Shown: positions 33,805-41,814 of the stretch, one piece after another | Layout of the letters: each line of letters begins with the position of its first letter | How positions within the stretch are numbered: the first letter of the stretch is position 1 | DNA from: SZAS-7 sp964514655 | Lineage (GTDB): Bacteria > Chlamydiota > Chlamydiia > Chlamydiales > FEN-1388 | Length of the DNA stretch: 64,000 nucleotides | NCBI GenBank assembly: GCA_964514655.1 | Contig: CAZEQY010000001.1 | Coordinates: 62,001 to 126,000 of the forward strand | Direction of reading: 5' to 3' | Program-made: the position numbers and the translations under genes | Notes under the pieces: model-generated | What the model was told of the DNA's origin: nothing | The model's database searches: none | Seen by the model: only the letters and a program-made list of their open reading frames with translations

Positions 33805-35826
33805 TTATTTCTGAGATGCCACATCTTGTATCAAATCCTTGGTAATGTTGATCGCTTCTTGCAGCTGCATATTTTGCAATGTTCGTTCTCGAGATCTAGG
33901 CTCAAGGATGATTTTTTGCTCTGTAAGGCCATGCATTTCTGTGATAAAATTTTCGCCGCGAAGAAGATTTTGGTAATTTTTATTCTTTGCTAGACGATCT
34001 TTACTCTTTCTTGCAAGGTCCGGAATCCACTTTCTATAGGTATCGGTTTTTTGCTGCAAAAAGGGGATATAGTATTTCTCATACCAGCCTTTTTCCTTTT
34101 CTGACACATCTTGGAGAGTATCGTGAAAGGATGACCCGATAGTATCTGCCTTAATTGTCTCAGGAAGAAATGACTCTCCAACATTTCTTTTCTCAAATGT
34201 ACCTGGCACTACGATGTCAGATTTTACCCCCTGAAGCTGCGTAGAGCTGCCTGACACGCTGTAGTAGCGGCCTATTGTAACCTTTAATCCTACATCTGAA
34301 TCTTTTTCGCCTGTGACTGTTTCTGTCTGGATAGATCCCTTGCCATATGTTTGCAGGTCACCTACAATGATTGCTACTCCATAGTCCTTTAATGCCTCTG
34401 CAACTATCTCTGCAGCAGATGCAGTCTCGCGCGATGTTAAAATGATTAACGGCCCCGAGTAGGCTACATGAGGGTCTGTATCGCGAAAATAGCGAAGTGT
34501 GCCATCAGAATACTTGGCAGCTACAATAACGCCCGTTTTAATAAAGAGCCCTGCAACCTTTACTGCCTGTAGCAAAAAGCCGCCCCTATTATCGCGAAGA
34601 TCAAGAACAAGTCCCTTAATCTCCCCTTGCTTGGACAGGGCTTTTAATGCATTAAGAACATCCTGCTCACTAGAGACATCACCTTGACCCTGATAGAAGG
34701 CATGAAGCTGAATCACGCCCACAACGCCGCCTGGAACCTGCTCAAAGGTTGTGTCAACGCGCCCTTCCTGCAAAATAGTGTGTCGCCTCTCAAGCACTAC
34801 ATGAAAGGGTTTTTGATTATCTCGTTTGAAACCAAGGTCTATATAAGTGCCGACTTTTCCGGAGAGCATCTCTTCAACCTCCACTAACGTAAGCGCTTTG
34901 GTTTTAGTCTGGTCGATAGAAATAAGCTCATCACCAACTTCGACTTTACCGCTTAAACCGGCACTAGAGCCCTTTACAACAGAAGAAACATAGAATGAAT
35001 CTCCGCCTTGTTCAATTAACACTCCAACTCCCTCATACTCCTTTTGCAGCTTCATGCGCAGGGCTTCGGCCTCTTTTGTATTAAAAAACTCTGAATGCAC
35101 ATCAAGACTTGCGGTAAATGCCTTAAGGATATGTAGAGCAAAAAGGCTGTTTACCTGGGCCTCTTCTAGTGGTTTTCCTGCTTTATTAAGGTAGAGATAC
35201 CCATTTTCAAATTCCTCAAGCTCAAGCTCGACGTTACGAACAGCCTCTATAAAGGTGAGCGATTTATTGAGCTGTTTAAAGCTCTCTAGCTCCCTTCCAA
35301 CAAGGTGGGCCATGTATATTGACTGAAGCCGCTGAAGTACAACCTCATTTTCAGCAAAGCTACTAGGCTCATTTTGCTTGCCGGGCTCAATCAATGGCAG
35401 AGCTTCTTTAGAGAACTTATTAAACACCTCAATATCTACCACCATCGTGCGGCGAAAGAGGCGAAGTTTACGTATTGACTCCTGTATTGTTGTATTTATT
35501 TTTTTAAATATATCGTAATCTTCTTTGTCAGCAAGCGCTGCAAGGGCCGATAGCTGCCTTTTTGAAAGCGTCAGGTAGGGAGTTACTTCACTTTCTAGTA
35601 GATAGACATGAAGCGGATCAAACTGGTTAATAAAGTGCCAAATGGCCCTTTCCATAATCTCTGCTGTCATCTTCTTTTGAGTAAGATGCTCTGAAAAAAG
35701 TTTTTGCATCTCTTCATGCACATTTTGCAGGGCAAGCTCTTTTTCTTGCCCAAAAAGGAGCATAGGAGCTAAGAAAAAGACAAAAAAGAAAGATAAAATG
35801 CGCCTTAACATATGCAAAAATTCCAT
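33805..35826 (-). CDS. tsp: Tail-specific (C-terminal processing) protease, Prc/CtpA family
   Basis: About 673 residues when started at ATG 35826; a TTG 36 bases upstream and an ATG at 35811 are alternatives. An N-terminal signal/anchor (LRRILSFFFVFFLAPMLLFG) is followed by a long helical Prc-type N-domain, a PDZ domain (EYEGVGVLIEQGGDSFYVSS onward) and an S41 protease domain with the catalytic serine in RETASAAEIVAEALKDYG and the lysine in YGKGSIQTE. Known enzymes trim or degrade proteins by their C-terminal residues in the periplasm; the chlamydial homologue has been reported to act on host proteins. It diverges from scpA; the tsp/str-operon proximity recalls Chlamydia CT436-CT441. Confidence 0.93.
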   Translation of the reverse strand: MEFLHMLRRILSFFFVFFLAPMLLFGQEKELALQNVHEEMQKLFSEHLTQKKMTAEIMERAIWHFINQFDPLHVYLLESEVTPYLTLSKRQLSALAALADKEDYDIFKKINTTIQESIRKLRLFRRTMVVDIEVFNKFSKEALPLIEPGKQNEPSSFAENEVVLQRLQSIYMAHLVGRELESFKQLNKSLTFIEAVRNVELELEEFENGYLYLNKAGKPLEEAQVNSLFALHILKAFTASLDVHSEFFNTKEAEALRMKLQKEYEGVGVLIEQGGDSFYVSSVVKGSSAGLSGKVEVGDELISIDQTKTKALTLVEVEEMLSGKVGTYIDLGFKRDNQKPFHVVLERRHTILQEGRVDTTFEQVPGGVVGVIQLHAFYQGQGDVSSEQDVLNALKALSKQGEIKGLVLDLRDNRGGFLLQAVKVAGLFIKTGVIVAAKYSDGTLRYFRDTDPHVAYSGPLIILTSRETASAAEIVAEALKDYGVAIIVGDLQTYGKGSIQTETVTGEKDSDVGLKVTIGRYYSVSGSSTQLQGVKSDIVVPGTFEKRNVGESFLPETIKADTIGSSFHDTLQDVSEKEKGWYEKYYIPFLQQKTDTYRKWIPDLARKSKDRLAKNKNYQNLLRGENFITEMHGLTEQKIILEPRSRERTLQNMQLQEAINITKDLIQDVASQK

Positions 35827-35865
35827 TTTTATATAAAATATCTCTATTAAATTTTCTGGCAAGAC

Positions 35866-36516
35866 ATGTCAAGCTCTATTGATGAATTACTTTTGCAAGT
35901 CCAAAAAAAAGAGGTCGAAATTTTCGATCTTTCGCTAGCTGACCTTGCCCGCGAATTTCGCCAAACAGAACAAGCGCTTTACCCGGGCGCCAAATTTATT
36001 GCCGGCCTTGCACACCTTATCTACCTAAAAGCCCAAGGGCTTGTGCCACCGGAAGAAGAGTTTGAAACCGAAGAAGATTTTGAAAAAATGCGTCTACAGT
36101 CGGTTGAAGAATATGCCGCCTTTCGCGATGTTGCTAAATCCTTTTCTGTTAAAGAACGCGAACAATCAGAATGCTACTGGAGACCAACAATTCTTCCTCC
36201 AGAAGAGGTTCCTAGGCCATTTTCTGTGCCGCTTGACCTAGAAGAATTTTCTCGACTCTTTATAAATATCTGGGAACAGGCAAAAGATCGATCATTTTCT
36301 ATATATGAAGAAGAGTGGACAGTTGCAGATGCGCTAAAAATCGTTCGCCACCAAGTAGCGCTTAAACGCCTTTCAATCCATGAACTTTTTCCAAATGAGT
36401 ATTCTAAAGAACAGCTCATTGTCACATTTTTAGCTGTCTTAGAAATGCTCAAAAACCAAGAAGCAGCCTTAATTAAAGAACAAAATATTTGGTATCTCAC
36501 ATGTCAGTCGCAGTAG
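35866..36516 (+). CDS. scpA: Segregation and condensation protein A
   Basis: A 216-residue kleisin. It has the N-terminal SMC-neck-binding helix (SSSIDELLLQVQKKEVEIFDLSLADL, shortened: LLQVQKKEVEIFDLS), the AGLAHLIYLKAQGLVP-type segment and a C-terminal winged-helix (SIHELFPNEYSKEQLIVTFL, AVLEMLKNQ). It is acidic and slightly shorter than the usual 240-250 residues. ScpA bridges SMC heads with ScpB in chromosome condensation. Its 3' end overlaps scpB by 16 bases. Confidence 0.92.
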   Translation: MSSSIDELLLQVQKKEVEIFDLSLADLAREFRQTEQALYPGAKFIAGLAHLIYLKAQGLVPPEEEFETEEDFEKMRLQSVEEYAAFRDVAKSFSVKEREQSECYWRPTILPPEEVPRPFSVPLDLEEFSRLFINIWEQAKDRSFSIYEEEWTVADALKIVRHQVALKRLSIHELFPNEYSKEQLIVTFLAVLEMLKNQEAALIKEQNIWYLTCQSQ

Positions 36517-37055
36517 AAGAAGTAAAACGCATTATCGAAGCCATCCTATTTGCATCGGGCGAGCCTGTACCCCTTCCAAAAATACGCGAAATTGTGGAAT
36601 CTACCCATCCGATCACTCAAAAAGAGCTAAAAGCCCTCATAGAAATTATGCAGGAAGAATATAGACGCGAAAATAGAGCCTTTAACCTAGAAATGATAGC
36701 AGAAGGCTATGTGCTACGCACAATACCCGCCTATTCGCCCTACGTCAAAATGCTTTTTCAAAATAGAAGAAAAGATCGCCTTTCACAAGCATCACTTGAA
36801 ACACTAGCAATTATCGCCTACAAGCAGCCCGTCACAAAAGCCCAAATTGAGCTTATACGCGGCGTTGACTGCTCAGGAGTACTCGCCCACCTACAAGAGC
36901 GCGCCCTCATCGAAATCACCGACCGCCTCGAAGCCCCAGGCCGCCCCGCCCTCTTTGCCACCACCCGCGAATTTTTAAAACATTTTGGGCTGCAGAGCCT
37001 TGCTGATTTGCCTCCGCCGGGTCAAGATATTCTAAAAGGGACACAAGAGACATAA
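36501..37055 (+). CDS. scpB: Segregation and condensation protein B
   Basis: About 184 residues from ATG 36501 (MSVAVEEVKRIIEAILFASG); a TTG 12 bases upstream is less likely. Two winged-helix domains: IIEAILFASGEPVPLPKI and RLSQASLETLAIIAYKQPVT, then IELIRGVDCSGVLAHLQERALI with GRPALFATTREFLKHFGL at the end, all ScpB signatures. The protein dimer binds ScpA and works with SMC. The gene overlaps scpA, so the pair is translationally coupled. Confidence 0.95.
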   Translation: MSVAVEEVKRIIEAILFASGEPVPLPKIREIVESTHPITQKELKALIEIMQEEYRRENRAFNLEMIAEGYVLRTIPAYSPYVKMLFQNRRKDRLSQASLETLAIIAYKQPVTKAQIELIRGVDCSGVLAHLQERALIEITDRLEAPGRPALFATTREFLKHFGLQSLADLPPPGQDILKGTQET

Positions 37056-37112
37056 AGGACATAAGGGACTCAAAATGTCCCTTATGTCCCCTATGTCCTT
37101 TATGTCTCTTTT
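37033..37112 (+). terminator. Long hairpin with repeated GGACATA units after scpB
   Basis: Arms built from the repeated motif (A)GGGACATAA/AGAGACATAAAGGACATAAGGGAC and its complement (GTCCCTTATGTCC...CTTTATGTCTCTTTT) fold into a stem of about 24 or more base pairs with an AAA-rich loop, ending in CTTTT. It starts within the last codons of scpB. Strong terminator for the scpAB operon, and similar in style to the other GC-rich palindromes in the window, but built of different repeats. Confidence 0.7.
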
Positions 37113-37131
37113 ACCTCTTACCAAAATATCT

Positions 37132-37160
37132 TTGCAGTTAAGTAGCTTTTTTGGTATTGT
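37132..37160 (+). promoter_or_regulatory. Predicted promoter of the str (rpsL) operon
   Basis: TTGCAG (37132-37137), a 17-base spacer and TATTGT (37155-37160), 45 bases before the rpsL start. The spacing is optimal and the operon follows directly. Confidence 0.6.
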
Positions 37161-37204
37161 TGTCTCGCGTTTTTTTACGCAATTTTTAAGGAGTATAAAC
37201 ATCA

Positions 37205-37576
37205 ATGCCAACTATTAACCAGCTGGTAAGACAAGGCCGCAGCCAAAAAAAGGTTAAGAGCAAATCACCAGCTCTTCAATCCTGCCCACAAAAGCGTGGA
37301 GTCTGCGTCCAAGTAAAAACTAAAACCCCTAAAAAGCCAAACTCAGCTCTTCGTAAAGTAGCTTGGGTACGTCTTTCAACGGGTCAAGAGGTGATTGCAT
37401 ACATCGGCGGTGAAGGCCATAACCTCCAAGAACACAGCATCGTGCTTGTTCGTGGTGGTCGCGTAAAGGACCTTCCTGGCGTACGCTATCACATCGTTCG
37501 TGGCTGTCTCGACTGCGCACCAGTTAAAGACAGAAAGAAAAGTCGTTCGAAGTACGGGGCTAAAAAGCCTAAGTAA
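37205..37576 (+). CDS. rpsL: Ribosomal protein S12
   Basis: A 123-residue protein with the classical S12 sequence: PTINQLVRQGR, the KKPNSALRKVAWVRLSTGQE segment (a KPNSALRK streptomycin-site region), GEGHNLQEHSIVLVRGGRVKDLPGVRYHIVRG and a basic end. The lysine/proline loop residues are wild-type-like by eye. It is part of the decoding centre of the 30S subunit. First gene of the str operon rpsL-rpsG-fusA-rpsJ. A 150-base gap with several hairpins separates it from rpsG. Confidence 0.98.
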   Translation: MPTINQLVRQGRSQKKVKSKSPALQSCPQKRGVCVQVKTKTPKKPNSALRKVAWVRLSTGQEVIAYIGGEGHNLQEHSIVLVRGGRVKDLPGVRYHIVRGCLDCAPVKDRKKSRSKYGAKKPK

Positions 37577-37726
37577 CGCTGGGATATTTTTGTAAATATC
37601 CTGGTCCAGGATATGCGCTTGTCAGATACTTAAGAAGCGCATTTCTTGCACAGGTTTTAAACAAAAACCAGGTGAATCATTCGTTCGACATACGTTATTT
37701 GTTAAATTTATTTTTTGGAATAAACT
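37577..37726 (+). promoter_or_regulatory. Structured rpsL-rpsG intergenic region, possible S7 autoregulatory site
   Basis: The 150-base gap contains a hairpin GGATATTTTTGTAAATATCC (about 37583-37602), a GCGCTT...AAGCGC helix (37615-37642) and a possible third one around CCTGG...CCAGG. In E. coli the rpsL-rpsG gap is the site where S7 represses its own operon; a similar role here is inference from position and structure only. Confidence 0.4.
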
Positions 37727-38200
37727 ATGTCAAGAAGACACAGAGCAGAAACAAGAGCCATCGCTCCTGACCCACTCTACGGCAGCAAAGTGCTTGCCAA
37801 GTTTATCAATAAGGTCATGATTGGTGGTAAAAAATCAACAGCCCGCCGCATTGTATACAGTGCGATTCAAAAGTTTGCATCAAGAGTGAAGCTCGAAAGC
37901 CCACTCGAAGCTTTTGAACAGGCGCTAGACAACGCAAAGCCTACGCTCGAAGTTAAATCTCGTCGTATTGGTGGCGCTACATACCAGGTGCCGGTCGAAA
38001 TTCCTTCGGCTCGCCAAATGTCACTTGCAATGCGCTGGATTATTGCGCACTCAAGAGGAAAACCTGGCAAGTCCATGGAAGAAGCTCTATCACTAGAGCT
38101 TGCCGATTGCTTTAACAATCAAGGCACTACCATTAAGAAGAAAGACGACACACACAGAATGGCTGAAGCTAACAAGGCTTTTGCTCATTACAAATGGTAA
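37727..38200 (+). CDS. rpsG: Ribosomal protein S7
   Basis: A 157-residue protein beginning MSRRHRAETRAIAPDPLYGS and containing the signature KFINKVMIGGKKSTARRIVY, YQVPVEIPSARQMSLAMRW and EALSLELADCFNNQGTTIKK. S7 nucleates the 30S head and contacts the exit-site tRNA. It is the second gene of the str operon and fusA follows at 13 bases. Confidence 0.98.
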   Translation: MSRRHRAETRAIAPDPLYGSKVLAKFINKVMIGGKKSTARRIVYSAIQKFASRVKLESPLEAFEQALDNAKPTLEVKSRRIGGATYQVPVEIPSARQMSLAMRWIIAHSRGKPGKSMEEALSLELADCFNNQGTTIKKKDDTHRMAEANKAFAHYKW

Positions 38201-38213
38201 GAGGCAATAAAGC

Positions 38214-40325
38214 ATGGCAAGACCACAAGACGACAAATTAGAAGATGTACGTAATATTGGCATCATGGCTCACATCGATGCTGGTAAGACGACTACGACG
38301 GAACGTATTCTGTACTACTCCGGCCGTCTACACAAAATGGGTGAGGTGCATGAAGGCGCCGCAACTATGGACTGGATGGTGCAAGAACAAGAGCGTGGTA
38401 TCACTATCACCTCCGCTTGTACAACCGTGTTCTGGACACCTAAAACGTCAAAAAAGACAGCAAGAATTAACATCATCGATACCCCTGGCCACGTTGACTT
38501 CACGATCGAAGTGGAACGCTCCCTTCGCGTGCTAGACGGCGCTGTGGCGGTATTTGATGCGGTATCTGGCGTGGAGCCACAGTCTGAGACTGTATGGCGC
38601 CAAGCCGACAAATATGGCGTGCCTCGCATCGCATTTGTCAACAAGATGGACCGCATCGGTGCTGATTACTTTGAAGCTATCAACAGCATTAAAGAAAAGC
38701 TCGGCGCAAATGCCTACGCTGTACACTTCCCACTTGGCGCAGAAAGCCAGTTCAAGGGTATGGTTGACCTTCTTCAGATGAAGGCCCTTTGGTTCCACGA
38801 CGAAACATTGGGTGCAGACTGGGAAGAATCAGAGATCCCCGAAGAGTACGTAGATGAGTGTAAGCGACTTCGCCTTGCACTTTTAGAAGAACTTGCAACG
38901 CTTGATGAAACAAATGAAGCGTTTATGCATAAAGTGCTTGAAAATCCAGATGCGATCACTGCTGAGGAGATTCACCCACTTCTTCGTAAAGGTGTTTGCA
39001 CGCTGAAGATTACGCCTGTACTTTGCGGTACAGCCTTTAAAAATAAGGGCGTACAGCAGCTTCTTGATGCAGTTGTTAACTGGCTCCCATCACCTATCGA
39101 TCGCGGCCAAATTAAGGCTTTTGATCTCGATAAAGAGGGACAAGAGATCATTCTTCATCCAGATGATGGCGGAAAGCTTGCCGCATTAGCATTTAAGATT
39201 ATGTCAGACCCATACGTCGGCAGAATCACCTACATCCGCCTTTATAGCGGAACACTTGCTAAGGGCACAACGCTTCTTAACACCACAAAAGACACAAAAG
39301 AGCGCGTATCTCGCCTTCTAGAGATGCACGCTAACCAGCGTAAGGAACGCGATGAGTTCTACGCCGGCGATATCGCAGCATGCGTTGGCCTTAAAAAGGC
39401 AACAACGGGCGATACGCTCTGTAGCGAAGATCATCCCCTTCTTCTTGAAAGAATGGAGTTTCCAGAACCTGTTATTTCGATGGCTATTGAGCCTAAGTCA
39501 AAAGGAGATCGTGAAAAGCTAGCCTTTGCACTATCATCACTTTCTGATGAAGACCCAACATTCCGCGTAAGCACGAATGAAGAGACAGGCCAAACCATCA
39601 TCCGTGGTATGGGTGAACTTCACCTTGAAATTATCTACGACCGTATGCTTCGCGAATTTAACGTGCAAGCAAACGTCGGAAAACCGGAAGTTGCCTACAA
39701 AGAAACTATCCAAGGCCCATCTAGCTGCCAAACAAAGTTTGTCAAGCAAAGTGGTGGCCGCGGACAGTACGCGCACGTTGACCTCGAAATCGAGCCAAAC
39801 GAACGCGGTAAAGGCAATGAAGTTGTTAGCAAGATCGTCGGCGGCGTCATCCCAAGGGAATACATTCCTGCGGTTATCAAGGGCGTTGAGGAAGGTCTTA
39901 CTACAGGTATCTTAGCAGGCTATCCTCTTGTCGACGTTAAAGTATCGATCGTTTATGGATCGTACCACGAAGTTGACTCGAGTGAACTTGCCTTTAAGAT
40001 CTGCGGTGCCATGGCTATTAAGGATGCTGCTAAAAAAGCAAGTCCATTTATTCTCGAACCTATCATGCGCGTCGACGTTATCTCTCCTGAGGCAAGCGTC
40101 GGTGATGTGATTGGCGACTTAAACCGTCGTCGCGGTCGCATTTTGGGTCAAGAAACCATGAAAGGCGGAACCCAGATGATTAAGGCGTTAGTGCCTTTAA
40201 GTGAAATGTTTGGTTACTCAACACAACTTCGCTCGCTCTCATCGGGCCGTGCGACGTATGTGATGGAACCAAGCCACTTCGAAAAGGTTCCAACTAAGAT
40301 TCAAGAAGAAATTATGAAGAGGTAA
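38214..40325 (+). CDS. fusA: Elongation factor G
   Basis: A 703-residue translocation GTPase. G1 is AHIDAGKTTTTERILY, G2 ERGITITSA, G3 DTPGHVDFT and G4 NKMDR; domains II-V follow in order (for example EEDPTFRVSTNEETGQTIIR, then SGGRGQYAHVDLEIEP and RRGRILGQE). No insertion or truncation is visible. It catalyses translocation and ribosome recycling. Third gene of the str operon, followed by rpsJ with only 8 bases before its ATG. Only one fusA is in the window. Confidence 0.99.
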   Translation: MARPQDDKLEDVRNIGIMAHIDAGKTTTTERILYYSGRLHKMGEVHEGAATMDWMVQEQERGITITSACTTVFWTPKTSKKTARINIIDTPGHVDFTIEVERSLRVLDGAVAVFDAVSGVEPQSETVWRQADKYGVPRIAFVNKMDRIGADYFEAINSIKEKLGANAYAVHFPLGAESQFKGMVDLLQMKALWFHDETLGADWEESEIPEEYVDECKRLRLALLEELATLDETNEAFMHKVLENPDAITAEEIHPLLRKGVCTLKITPVLCGTAFKNKGVQQLLDAVVNWLPSPIDRGQIKAFDLDKEGQEIILHPDDGGKLAALAFKIMSDPYVGRITYIRLYSGTLAKGTTLLNTTKDTKERVSRLLEMHANQRKERDEFYAGDIAACVGLKKATTGDTLCSEDHPLLLERMEFPEPVISMAIEPKSKGDREKLAFALSSLSDEDPTFRVSTNEETGQTIIRGMGELHLEIIYDRMLREFNVQANVGKPEVAYKETIQGPSSCQTKFVKQSGGRGQYAHVDLEIEPNERGKGNEVVSKIVGGVIPREYIPAVIKGVEEGLTTGILAGYPLVDVKVSIVYGSYHEVDSSELAFKICGAMAIKDAAKKASPFILEPIMRVDVISPEASVGDVIGDLNRRRGRILGQETMKGGTQMIKALVPLSEMFGYSTQLRSLSSGRATYVMEPSHFEKVPTKIQEEIMKR

Positions 40326-40333
40326 CTTTGCCC

Positions 40334-40855
40334 ATGGCAAAACAAGAAAAAGACAGTCAAGAAAAAGAAAAGGTGAAGCCTGTAAAAGCTGCCAAAGCTG
40401 AAAAAACAGCCGCGGAAAAGCCAGCAAAAAAGGCAAAAGCCGCAGCTGAAAAGCCTGCAGCTAGCGAAAAAACCGCTGCTGCTGCTGAAAAATCGGCTCC
40501 AAAAGCTGAAAAACAAGCTAAGCCCGAAAAGAAAGAGAGCCGTATTGTGCGTCAGAAAATACGCATCCGCCTAAAAGGCTACGACGCTCGTCTTTTGGAC
40601 AGATCAGTGCTTGATATCGTAGAAACTGCCAAGCGCTCAGGCGCTGCAGTTGTGGGACCAATACCACTTCCCACAAAACGCGAAATCTACACTGTTCTTC
40701 GCTCGCCAAACATCGACCGCAAGTCGCGCGAGCAGTTTGAAATTCGCACTCACAAGCGTTTGGTTGATATCCTCAACCCAACGGGTAAAACGATCGACGC
40801 ACTCAAGATGCTGACCCTGCCTGCAGGTGTCGACATCAAGATCCGCGCCGCGTAA
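40334..40855 (+). CDS. rpsJ: Ribosomal protein S10 with an unusual Ala/Lys/Glu-rich N-terminal extension
   Basis: About 173 residues from ATG 40334 (TTG 40328 is also open). The last about 104 residues are a complete S10: QKIRIRLKGYDARLLDRSVL, VVGPIPLPTKREIYTVLRSP, KSREQFEIRTHKRLVDI and a closing DIKIRAA. The first about 70 residues (for example KPVKAAKAEKTAAEKPAKKA) are a low-complexity Lys/Ala/Glu/Pro repeat region, like histone H1 tails, with no counterpart in standard S10 (about 105 residues). The core includes the RNA-binding loop of S10. The extension may be a disordered, RNA-binding tail; function unknown. Confidence 0.93.
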   Translation: MAKQEKDSQEKEKVKPVKAAKAEKTAAEKPAKKAKAAAEKPAASEKTAAAAEKSAPKAEKQAKPEKKESRIVRQKIRIRLKGYDARLLDRSVLDIVETAKRSGAAVVGPIPLPTKREIYTVLRSPNIDRKSREQFEIRTHKRLVDILNPTGKTIDALKMLTLPAGVDIKIRAA

Positions 40856-40862
40856 TACTAAT

Positions 40863-40910
40863 AAAGCCCTTACATAGCATGCTCTGCAGCTCTGTAAGGG
40901 CTTTTTCTTT
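40863..40910 (+). terminator. Rho-independent terminator of the str operon
   Basis: A 12-bp perfect stem AAAGCCCTTACA (40863-40874) / TGTAAGGGCTTT (40893-40904) followed by a T-rich tract, directly after rpsJ. Confidence 0.85.
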
Positions 40911-40912
40911 TT

Positions 40913-41004
40913 CGTGCCCCTGCCCTTGCCCTTGCCCCTGCCCGTTTTTTTAATTATACAGCTCGAATAAACGGGCAAGGGCACGGGCAGAGGCAAGGGC
41001 ACGA
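40913..41004. repeat. Imperfect GC-rich inverted repeat, GTGCCC/GGGCAC units
   Basis: Arms CGTGCCCCTGCCCTTGCCCT onward (40913-40945) and the opposite ACGGGCAAGGGCACGGGCAG onward (40971-41004) pair over about 33 bases with a few mismatches. The units resemble the inner arms of the 24414-24564 element. It separates the str operon from the convergent BamE-like gene. Confidence 0.75.
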
Positions 41005-41030
41005 CTTCATTTCTTGAGAAAGGACTTTAA

Positions 41031-41357
41031 CTACCCACCAATTACCTGAATCAAACTACTCACTTCCTCCGTAACCTTCTTATCGATAACTTTGTTGTTG
41101 TCGACAGTGAGGATATAGCGGCGAAAGATTTCGCGCTTTTCGCCAAGGCGGATGCGTTCGATATAGATATACTCTTGCTTATTTGGCCCTTGCTCTTTTA
41201 CTTCGTATGGCATGCCAAGCTGCACCTGGACGTCTGAGATATTTTCGCCAAGAGCTATTTTGTTGTAGTCATCAAAGGTCATATACTTACCGGCACTACA
41301 GCTAACAAAAAGTAGTAGGGCTAAAAGTGGCAAATACTTACTCAAGCTCTTCTTCAT
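41031..41357 (-). CDS. Lipoprotein with BamE/SmpA-like domain
   Basis: About 108 residues from ATG 41357, chosen because GAGGAGG lies about 8 bases upstream; an ATG at 41375 adds six residues. A lipoprotein signal peptide with LLFVSCSAG places Cys 19-20 residues into the protein. The mature part, NKIALGENISDVQVQLGMPY followed by EVKEQGPNKQEYIYIER, fits the BamE/OmlA fold (G-x-x-x-x-x-V-x-x-x-L-G-x-P). BamE assists outer-membrane protein assembly. It overlaps the end of the 41338-41814 gene by 20 bases, so the two are coupled. Exact BamE identity is not proved. Confidence 0.75.
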   Translation of the reverse strand: MKKSLSKYLPLLALLLFVSCSAGKYMTFDDYNKIALGENISDVQVQLGMPYEVKEQGPNKQEYIYIERIRLGEKREIFRRYILTVDNNKVIDKKVTEEVSSLIQVIGG

Positions 41358-41814
41358 AATTTTCCTCCTCGTCATCAGCTAGTTTGTCGGCTGCTTTCCA
41401 AATTTTGCCCGATATGCGCGTTCTTGCGCCGTCGTTAGATAGATATTCCGCATGCATAGAATATTCTTCATCATGCACCTTTTCATATACTTCAAACCCT
41501 TCAAAGATCCCAACGTTGCGAAACTCCCAGGCAACGAGGTTTTCTTCAATCACGCCGGTGCCGCCAAATACGCCAAGAAGCTCGTTTTGCAAAACGATGT
41601 TAAAGGCTGCATTGCTTGTAGGCCGTATCGTGAAGATATTTACCATCCGGTCGCCGCCAATAATCTCAACGATCTGCGTGCACTGATAGGTCTCGCTATC
41701 TGGTCTTGCGCAAGACCACTTTGTGCGAAAGTAAAGTAGCTCCGGGCTCATGCTAAAGGTAACCTGTCCCGTGCCCAGCCAATCACCTGGATGAAATAAA
41801 AAGTGGCTATCCAT
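41338..41814 (-). CDS. Conserved hypothetical soluble protein (acidic tail)
   Basis: A 158-residue protein I do not recognise. MDSHFLFHPGDWLGTGQVTF and later FRNVGIFEGFEVYEKVHDEE suggest a compact beta-barrel of about 135 residues (lipocalin-like in pattern: start with W-x-G-x-G, repeated strands), ending in a very acidic tail (ADDEEENYEEELE). No signal peptide. It lies between rodA (touching at 41814) and the BamE-like gene on the minus strand, so it likely shares their operon. The lipocalin-like resemblance is an impression only. Confidence 0.6.
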   Translation of the reverse strand: MDSHFLFHPGDWLGTGQVTFSMSPELLYFRTKWSCARPDSETYQCTQIVEIIGGDRMVNIFTIRPTSNAAFNIVLQNELLGVFGGTGVIEENLVAWEFRNVGIFEGFEVYEKVHDEEYSMHAEYLSNDGARTRISGKIWKAADKLADDEEENYEEELE

